A stretch of DNA of 5,211 nucleotides. Origin: Deltaproteobacteria bacterium. Its GTDB lineage: Bacteria > Desulfobacterota > Desulfobacteria > Desulfobacterales > SG8-13. The stretch is taken from contig JAHEIV010000242.1 in assembly GCA_024639205.1 (NCBI GenBank), positions 1 through 5,211 of the forward strand, written 5' to 3'. The stretch's first letter is position 1, and each line of letters begins with the position of its first letter. Position numbers and translations under genes: made by a program. Positions 4,931-5,211 of this stretch are shown here, piece after piece. Under the pieces are notes generated by a model. The model made no database searches. It had not been told where the DNA came from and saw only the letters and a list, made by a program, of their open reading frames with translations.

Positions 4931-5211
4931 ATTTTCGATGTGCTCGACCGCCCTGCGGAGTCTGTCCAGCACTCTCTGCTTGCCGATGATTTCCGTGATG
5001 TCGAAGATGCCGGGACTGGCCGTCCGGCCGGTGAGAGCCACGCGAACCGGTTGAGCAATCTTGCCGAGCTTTAACCCGGTCTTCTCCATGACGGATGCGA
5101 AAGCGGTTTCGAGGTTTTCTTTTGTGAAGCGGTCGACCTGCTGCAACTCTGCTGTCAGCAGTTTCAGCGGTTCCACCGCTGCCGCCCGCAGGAATTTGCC
5201 TGCCGCTTTTG
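4922..5211 (-). CDS. gltX: Glutamyl-tRNA synthetase, C-terminal part (5' end beyond window)
   Basis: Glutamyl-tRNA synthetase is a cytoplasmic class I enzyme that attaches glutamate to tRNA-Glu, and also to tRNA-Gln in organisms lacking GlnRS. The 95 visible codons form the end of the anticodon-binding helical domain. The segment GLKLGKIAQPVRVALTGRTASPGIFDITEIIGKQRVLDRLRRAVEHI, described here by its landmarks GLKLGK, QPVRVALTGR and SPGIF, is the classic bacterial GluRS C-terminal signature. It is unlike the beta-barrel end of E. coli-type GlnRS. The frame stays open to the window edge, reading KFLRAAAVEPL upstream of an internal GTG at 5176 that is not the true start. The HIGH and KMSKS catalytic motifs lie outside the window. 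tRNA-Gln follows after 34 bases without an intervening terminator. Whether this enzyme is discriminating or not cannot be decided here. Confidence 0.93.
   Translation of the reverse strand, partial: KAAGKFLRAAAVEPLKLLTAELQQVDRFTKENLETAFASVMEKTGLKLGKIAQPVRVALTGRTASPGIFDITEIIGKQRVLDRLRRAVEHIENLT

Noticed and set aside
1..5211. CRISPR arrays, insertion sequences, phage attachment duplication at the tRNA
   Set aside because: No spaced direct repeats, no transposase, and no second copy of the tRNA 3' end within the window.

Overview
All recognisable genes in this window lie on the minus strand, so the biological order runs from high to low coordinates: the 3' end of gltX, tRNA-Gln(CUG), a bidirectional terminator, a promoter with a long leader, a membrane histidine kinase, an NtrC-type response regulator, a roughly 450-base non-coding stretch carrying a good sigma-54 promoter match, and the 5' part of a BadF/BcrA/HgdC-type ATP-dependent activase. 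The moderately GC-rich sequence, an activase of the kind that drives strictly anaerobic acyl-CoA dehydratases or reductases, and the NtrC-family signalling style suggest an anaerobic Desulfobacterota (former Deltaproteobacteria) member. This is inference from gene types; no rRNA or other phylogenetic marker is present.

Layout. Positions 4922-5211 encode the C-terminal anticodon-binding part of glutamyl-tRNA synthetase (cut by the window edge). A tRNA-Gln with anticodon CUG follows at 4814-4887, probably with its own promoter overlapping the end of gltX, and runs directly into an 18-bp perfect stem-loop terminator (4767-4814). Positions 4382-4766 hold two small GC-rich hairpins and a sigma-70-like promoter (TTGACA, 17 bp, TAGAAA). 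The two-component operon follows: the kinase at 2447-4381 and the regulator at 1032-2450, joined by an ATGA overlap. Positions 582-1031 hold no convincing gene but contain a possible terminator, several dyads, the sigma-54 promoter match (664-679) and a leader hairpin. The activase gene starts at 581 and runs off the left edge.

The most unusual point is the kinase sensor. Its six-helix N-terminal membrane domain is clearly a CDP-alcohol phosphatidyltransferase fold of the PgsA type. It keeps DG-x2-AR-x8-G-x3-D but has Ala and Val where the first and fourth catalytic aspartates should be. It looks like a retired phospholipid-synthesis enzyme reused as a sensor, joined to PAS, HisKA and HATPase_c domains. 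The working model is: a membrane, lipid or CDP-alcohol signal acts on the kinase; the kinase phosphorylates the sigma-54 activator; the activator switches on the sigma-54 promoter before the activase gene. The phosphotransfer pairing is well supported by gene order. The nature of the signal and the target promoter are inferences.
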